The position numbers were made by a program, and so were the translations under genes. Under the pieces are notes generated by a model. That model searched no databases, was not told where the DNA came from, and saw only the letters and a program-made list of their open reading frames with translations. From Rhodobacteraceae bacterium HLUCCO18 (GTDB lineage Bacteria > Pseudomonadota > Alphaproteobacteria > Rhodobacterales > Rhodobacteraceae): DNA of 44,666 bases. The stretch is taken from contig LJSY01000035.1 of the NCBI GenBank assembly GCA_001314805.1, positions 1-44,666 on the forward strand, read 5' to 3'. This document shows positions 41,136 to 44,666 of this stretch, in pieces (position 1 is the first letter of the stretch; each line of letters opens with the position of its first letter).

Positions 41136-42614
41136 ATGACGAGAATTGCCGATTTTCCCGGCGGAGTATCGAGCCGCGCGACCCGCGCGGTACAAGGCCT
41201 GCGCGAGGCCCTGTCGCAACCGGTCTCGCCCCTATCGCTCGCCGTCTTCCGCATGGCGGTGGGCGCGATGCTGGTCTGGGACTGCTGGCGCTTCATCAAG
41301 TATGACCGCGTCTACCGCTACTGGATCGCGCCGGATTTCCATTTCACCTATCCGGGCTTTCACTGGGTCCAGCCCCTGCCGGAGCCGTGGATCTGGGTGG
41401 CATGGCTCGGCATGGGGTTTTTCGCGCTTCTCGTCATGGTGGGGCTCTTCTACCGCGTCTCGATCGTCGCGCTGACGGTTCTGTTCAGCTACTTCTTCCT
41501 GCTCGACAAGGCGGAATACCTGAACCACTTCTACCTCGTCATCCTGTTCCTGATCCTGCTGTGTTTCCTGCCCGCGCACCGGGCCCTGTCACTCGACGCG
41601 AAGCTGTTTGCGCGCGTGCGGGCCGAGGCGATCCCCTATGCCGGCGTCGCGATCCTGCGCCTGCAGATGGAGATCATGCTGATCTACGCGGGGCTGGTGA
41701 AGCTGACGCCCGACTGGCTTGCCGGCGAGCCGCTCGGCATGTGGCTGCGCCCGCAGGCGGATGATTTCGCCTTCGGCTTCCTGTTCCACTACGACTGGTT
41801 CATCCTGCTGGGGACATGGGGCACGGTCGCGCTGCATGTGCTGGGGGCGCCGCTCCTGTTGTGGCACCGCACGCGGCTTGCGACTTTCCTCGTCTACTGC
41901 GCCTTCCATGCCTCGAATTCCGCGTTCTTCAACATCGGGATCTTCCCGTGGCTCACGATCGCGGCGACGACGATCTTCTTCGCGCCCGACTGGCCGCTGC
42001 GGCTGGCGCGCTGGTTCCATGGCCTGTTCGAGGTGCTACCCGCCCCGACGCCCGCGCCTGCCCCACGCGCGTCAGCCCCGGGCGGCCTGTCGCTCATCCC
42101 CATGGCCGCGCTTGCAGTCATCGCCGCCTGGACCGCGGTGCAGATCGTCCTGCCGATCCGCGCCGGCGCCTTCCCGACCGAGGTCAGGTGGAGCGGCGAC
42201 GGACACCGGTTCTCATGGCGGATGCGTATCTACGACCGCGACGCGGACGGCGTGTTCATCGTGCGCTCCGGCGACGAGGTCTGGGAGGTGGACCCCAACG
42301 ACTACCTGTCGCGAAGGCAGACCGGCAAGATGATCGTGCGCTCGGACATGATCCACCAGTTCGCGACCCATCTCGAAGACGTCTGGCACGAGGCCGGCCA
42401 TGGCGATGTGGAGGTCTATGCCCGTATCATGAAGTCCCTGAACGGCCGCCCGATGCAGCCCTTCATCGACCCCGATGTCGACCTGACCGCCGTGCCGCTC
42501 GCCTATGCCCGTTCCGACGCATGGGTCCTGCCGAACCGGATCGCGGTCTGGGGCGTCGCCCACAACCCGAGGCCGGGGACCGATCCCATGGTCGTGGTTC
42601 GGGACAGTCCCTAA
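41136..42614 (+). CDS. HTTM / vitamin K-dependent gamma-carboxylase-like membrane protein
   Basis: 492 residues from the ATG at 41136 (CCGGAG upstream). Residues ~30-340 contain multiple transmembrane helices of the HTTM domain: LAVFRMAVGAMLVWDCWRFI, LLDKAEYLNHFYLVILFLIL, PAHRALSLDA and IYAGLVKLTPDWLAGEPL. From memory of human GGCX, Lys189 aligns with catalytic base Lys218 (GVKKLDADW) and His148 with a conserved His. The luminal-type C-terminal part (~350-480: RFSWRMRIYDRDADG, VWEVDPNDYLSRRQTGKM, DVEVYARIMKSLNGRP) is also present, so it is full length. GGCX carboxylates Glu. The bacterial substrate is unknown, and the co-regulated neighbours are poly-Asp secreted proteins. Confidence 0.9.
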   Translation: MTRIADFPGGVSSRATRAVQGLREALSQPVSPLSLAVFRMAVGAMLVWDCWRFIKYDRVYRYWIAPDFHFTYPGFHWVQPLPEPWIWVAWLGMGFFALLVMVGLFYRVSIVALTVLFSYFFLLDKAEYLNHFYLVILFLILLCFLPAHRALSLDAKLFARVRAEAIPYAGVAILRLQMEIMLIYAGLVKLTPDWLAGEPLGMWLRPQADDFAFGFLFHYDWFILLGTWGTVALHVLGAPLLLWHRTRLATFLVYCAFHASNSAFFNIGIFPWLTIAATTIFFAPDWPLRLARWFHGLFEVLPAPTPAPAPRASAPGGLSLIPMAALAVIAAWTAVQIVLPIRAGAFPTEVRWSGDGHRFSWRMRIYDRDADGVFIVRSGDEVWEVDPNDYLSRRQTGKMIVRSDMIHQFATHLEDVWHEAGHGDVEVYARIMKSLNGRPMQPFIDPDVDLTAVPLAYARSDAWVLPNRIAVWGVAHNPRPGTDPMVVVRDSP

Positions 42615-43378
42615 GGCGCGAGCGGCGGGGCTCCGTCCGATGGCTGCCCGGTCAGATACCTCTGGAACGCGGCGGCGCGGTTGACGAGGGAGGCCTCCCG
42701 CCCCCGTCCAGCGCCGTTCTTCGCGACCAGAAGGCCGTAATAGCCCCACCTGTCACCGTCGAGCCGGGTGACGGTGACGACGCTGATCAGGCTGCGCGGC
42801 TCGAACAGGGTCGCGACCAGGAACCGGATCCCCGTCTCGTTCACCGTGGTGAGGGTAAGCCGGTCCCGGTCCCGCGCATGCGCCGTCATCGAATAGACGT
42901 TCAGCCCGTGGGACCGGCCATCCCTCTGCGCGAGGTAGAGCGTGCGCCCGGCAAGGACCTCGGCCGCGCTGAAATCCGACCGGGTTTGCGTGGACCCGGG
43001 GCTCTCGAGAGCCCGCGACAGGGTGACGAGCGGCCGCCAGTCTCCCGCCGAGACCGACCAGTAGCGCACCCCCTCGATGGCCGAGACTGCACCGGCGCGC
43101 GCGACGAGATCATCAAGCGTACCGTCGTGCCGGAATTGCCCCGAGATCGCCACGACCGACCCGGCCGGACCGTTCAGGATCTCCGGGCAATCACCGCCGA
43201 AACCGAGAACGAGGCCGCTCCAGACGCCCACAGACGGCGGGTCGCCCGGGGCGCCATAGACGGGCTCGGGCGTTCCGGCGGCGGTGGCGCAGGGCGGGAG
43301 AGGTCCAGCGGCGGCGGGCGCCGGGCCAAAGAGACATGCGATGGCCATCGCCACCGTCATGCCGCGGCTCTTGCGCAT
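42611..43378 (-). CDS. Secreted hypothetical protein
   Basis: 255 residues from the ATG at 43378 (AAGGAGC upstream). Signal peptide ~1-25 (SRGMTVAMAIACLFGPAPAAAG), one probable disulfide pair (PPCATAAG, GGDCPEI), then a mixed beta-rich domain (VRYWSVSAGDWRPLVTLSRA, TLYLAQRDGRSHGLNVYSMT, TVTRLDGDRWGYYGLL). No family that I can name with confidence. Its stop codon overlaps that of the convergent HTTM gene by a few bases, leaving no room for a terminator between them. No GGAAT-type promoter was found upstream. Confidence 0.75.
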   Translation of the reverse strand: MRKSRGMTVAMAIACLFGPAPAAAGPLPPCATAAGTPEPVYGAPGDPPSVGVWSGLVLGFGGDCPEILNGPAGSVVAISGQFRHDGTLDDLVARAGAVSAIEGVRYWSVSAGDWRPLVTLSRALESPGSTQTRSDFSAAEVLAGRTLYLAQRDGRSHGLNVYSMTAHARDRDRLTLTTVNETGIRFLVATLFEPRSLISVVTVTRLDGDRWGYYGLLVAKNGAGRGREASLVNRAAAFQRYLTGQPSDGAPPLAP

Positions 43379-43448
43379 GCGTGTCGCGCTCCTTCCTGCG
43401 GAGGTGGGACCGGCACCCGGCGCGCACCGGGTAAGGGCAAAGGATAGC

Positions 43449-43784
43449 TCAGTCGTCGCTGTGGCGGAAGGTCACGACCGTGCCGTCCGCGCGTGTAAGA
43501 CTACGCGCGTAGATCTCGAGCGGCCCGAGATCGTCATCGACGAACCCGTCGACGGTCACGGCCTCGCCGACATTGGCGGGGACCCAGTTCGGACCGACAT
43601 AGACGCGAACGGTTCCGCCCGCGTCGGTGAGGCGGAATTCGTCCTCGTCGGTGATGCGCTCGACCGTGCCGGCAACACTCACCATCGTGCCGCGTTGAAG
43701 ATCGGAGATGGGGGTGAGCGGCCCGCTGGCGAAGGCGGCGGTGGCGAGAACGGTGGCGAGCGTCGTGGCTGCAATGCGTTTCAT
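43449..43784 (-). CDS. Small periplasmic OB-fold-like protein
   Basis: 111 residues with a signal peptide (KRIAATTLATVLATAAFASG). The mature ~90 residues (LQRGTMVSVAGTVERITDED, FRLTDAGGTVRVYVGPNWVP, GEAVTVDGFVDDDLGPLEIY) show the beta-strand spacing of BOF/YgiW-type OB-folds, which are linked to stress tolerance in other bacteria. It follows the 43-residue membrane protein at 43827 in the same direction and precedes the hypothetical at 42611. Assignment by pattern only. Confidence 0.72.
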   Translation of the reverse strand: MKRIAATTLATVLATAAFASGPLTPISDLQRGTMVSVAGTVERITDEDEFRLTDAGGTVRVYVGPNWVPANVGEAVTVDGFVDDDLGPLEIYARSLTRADGTVVTFRHSDD

Positions 43785-43826
43785 CGGTGTGTTTCCATGA
43801 GATCTGTTGAAAACCCGGCGACGGCG

Positions 43827-43958
43827 TCAGTCGAGCGCGACGCCGAGAAGGACGAGCATGATGACCCCGCCCAGCACGAGGGCCTTCCGGGACACCCGGA
43901 CATCGCCCGACAACCAAGCGCGGGCGCGCTCCAGATCGGTCCGCTTCTGTTCTTGCAT
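43827..43958 (-). CDS. 43-residue single-pass membrane protein
   Basis: MQEQKRTDLERARAWLSGDV then a helix (ALVLGGVIMLVLLGVALD) at the C-terminus, giving a tail-anchored topology. GGAG lies ~8 bases before the ATG. It sits between the histidine kinase and the OB-fold gene in the same direction. No family known. Hypothetical, but with good start signals. Confidence 0.5.
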   Translation of the reverse strand: MQEQKRTDLERARAWLSGDVRVSRKALVLGGVIMLVLLGVALD

Positions 43959-44028
43959 TCGATTCGCTCCATTCGGAGACCGTCCATCGGTCTGACGTGC
44001 GCGGTGTGCCACCCCTGCCTGACGACAG

Positions 44029-44045
44029 CCTGACGAACCGTCAGG
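44029..44045 (-). terminator. Hairpin overlapping the histidine kinase stop
   Basis: CCTGACG-AAC-CGTCAGG, perfect 7-bp arms, covers the stop codon at 44041-44043. A second short palindrome (AGACCG-N5-CGGTCT) lies at 43977-43993. No T-run, so termination strength is uncertain. Confidence 0.4.
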
Positions 44046-44666
44046 GATCCGGTGACGGCCAGCCGAGCACGAAAGCGGCACCGCCGCCTTGCGCGTTGCG
44101 CGCCTCCACGGTGCCGCCCTGCGCGCGCTGGACGCGTGCGACGATTGCCAGACCGAGACCCGCGCCGCCGGGCGCCGCGCCGGGGCCGCGCCAGAACGGA
44201 TCGAAGAGGCTGCGCGCCGCGTCCTCCGGCAGGCCGGGCCCGCGATCGCGCACGGACAGGACCGCGCCCGGCCCGACGGTGATGTCCACGGGCCCCTTGC
44301 CGCCGTGAAGGATGGCGTTCTCCACCAGATTGGACAGCGCGAGTTCCACGCCTTCGGGATCGGCAAGTGCCATGACCGGTGTCTCGGGACTGTCGAGGGA
44401 AAGTTCGATCCCCCGCCCGTAGGCGAAAGGGGCGAGCGTTGCGGTCACGGTCTCGGCAGGCAAGCGCAGGTCGATGGCGCGCGCCTCCGTCAGCGCCTCC
44501 GCGCGGGAGGAGGCGAGCACCTGCTGCACCGTGCGCGACAGGGCCGCGAGATCGGCGCGCAGCCGGTCGGTCGTCTCGCCGGGCGGCAGGGCATCGAGAC
44601 GCGCCGTGAGGACGGCGACCGGCGTGCGCAGGGCGTGGGCGGCCTCGCGATCATCGAAGCTGTCGC
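44041..44666 (-). CDS. Sensor histidine kinase, C-terminal part (5' end outside the window)
   Basis: The frame is open to the window edge. It contains the H-box AAHALRTPVAVLTARLD (His codon at 44635-44637), N-box LALSNLVENAILHGGKG, G1 VRDRGPGLPEDAARSLFDPF and G2 GGAGLGLAIVARVQRAQGG. That gives an intact DHp and HATPase domain. The sensor and membrane regions lie beyond the window. It autophosphorylates on His and passes phosphate to a response regulator, probably encoded farther upstream. The downstream small envelope genes may be targets. Confidence 0.92.
   Translation of the reverse strand, partial: DSFDDREAAHALRTPVAVLTARLDALPPGETTDRLRADLAALSRTVQQVLASSRAEALTEARAIDLRLPAETVTATLAPFAYGRGIELSLDSPETPVMALADPEGVELALSNLVENAILHGGKGPVDITVGPGAVLSVRDRGPGLPEDAARSLFDPFWRGPGAAPGGAGLGLAIVARVQRAQGGTVEARNAQGGGAAFVLGWPSPDP

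Overview
The window looks like an accessory or stress-related chromosomal or plasmid region of a marine, Roseobacter-type alphaproteobacterium (Rhodobacteraceae). I base this on the visibly GC-rich codon use, two TRAP transporters of different families, a DmdA/GcvT-type protein, a class I PHA synthase beside a ScfR/PccR-type regulator, and GGAAC-N16/17-CGTT promoters typical of the alphaproteobacterial general stress response. No rRNA, tRNA or CRISPR array was recognised.

Left part (1-9100): an IS256-scarred PRC-barrel gene and a CBS-domain gene, each behind an EcfG-type stress promoter. They are followed by small aromatic-rich membrane proteins, a translationally coupled pair of DUF2795-repeat proteins (one with a C2H2 finger), an erythromycin-esterase-like protein, and a coupled ATP-grasp/CocE-like hydrolase pair of unknown pathway.

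9100-19400: a ScfR-family regulator with a candidate operator, an N-terminally truncated thiolase, and phaC on a GTG start. Next is an ECF sigma/anti-sigma operon whose promoter is matched, almost base for base, by a divergent promoter in front of a DUF4168 gene. Envelope and stress genes follow (PRC-barrel, secreted hypothetical, L,D-transpeptidase with an EcfG site), then an Lrp-type regulator and a DmdA-like protein.

19400-34400 is catabolic. It holds an RpiR-type regulator with two related palindromes and a DctPQM TRAP transporter coupled to a racemase-family protein lacking both catalytic cysteines. Next comes a LacI-controlled ABC sugar uptake operon with an intracellular clan-A glycoside hydrolase (no ATPase gene in the window). 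Then a TAXI-TRAP system with a DUF1850 protein, and an Old Yellow Enzyme-type oxidoreductase.

34400-44666 holds the most unusual locus. A YbaY-NlpE-META fusion and broken ORFs lead into a cluster of an Asp-rich subtilisin, an ECF sigma/anti-sigma pair, two tiny secreted poly-Asp proteins (one with an EF-hand), a DCC/DUF393 thiol protein and a vitamin K-dependent gamma-carboxylase-like (HTTM) membrane protein that keeps the putative catalytic lysine. The protease, the poly-Asp operon, the DCC gene and the carboxylase-like gene share a GGAAT-N16-CGT promoter, in one place as an overlapping bidirectional palindrome. I infer one ECF regulon that couples a carboxylase-like enzyme to acidic secreted proteins. 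The window ends in small envelope genes and the 3' part of a sensor histidine kinase.
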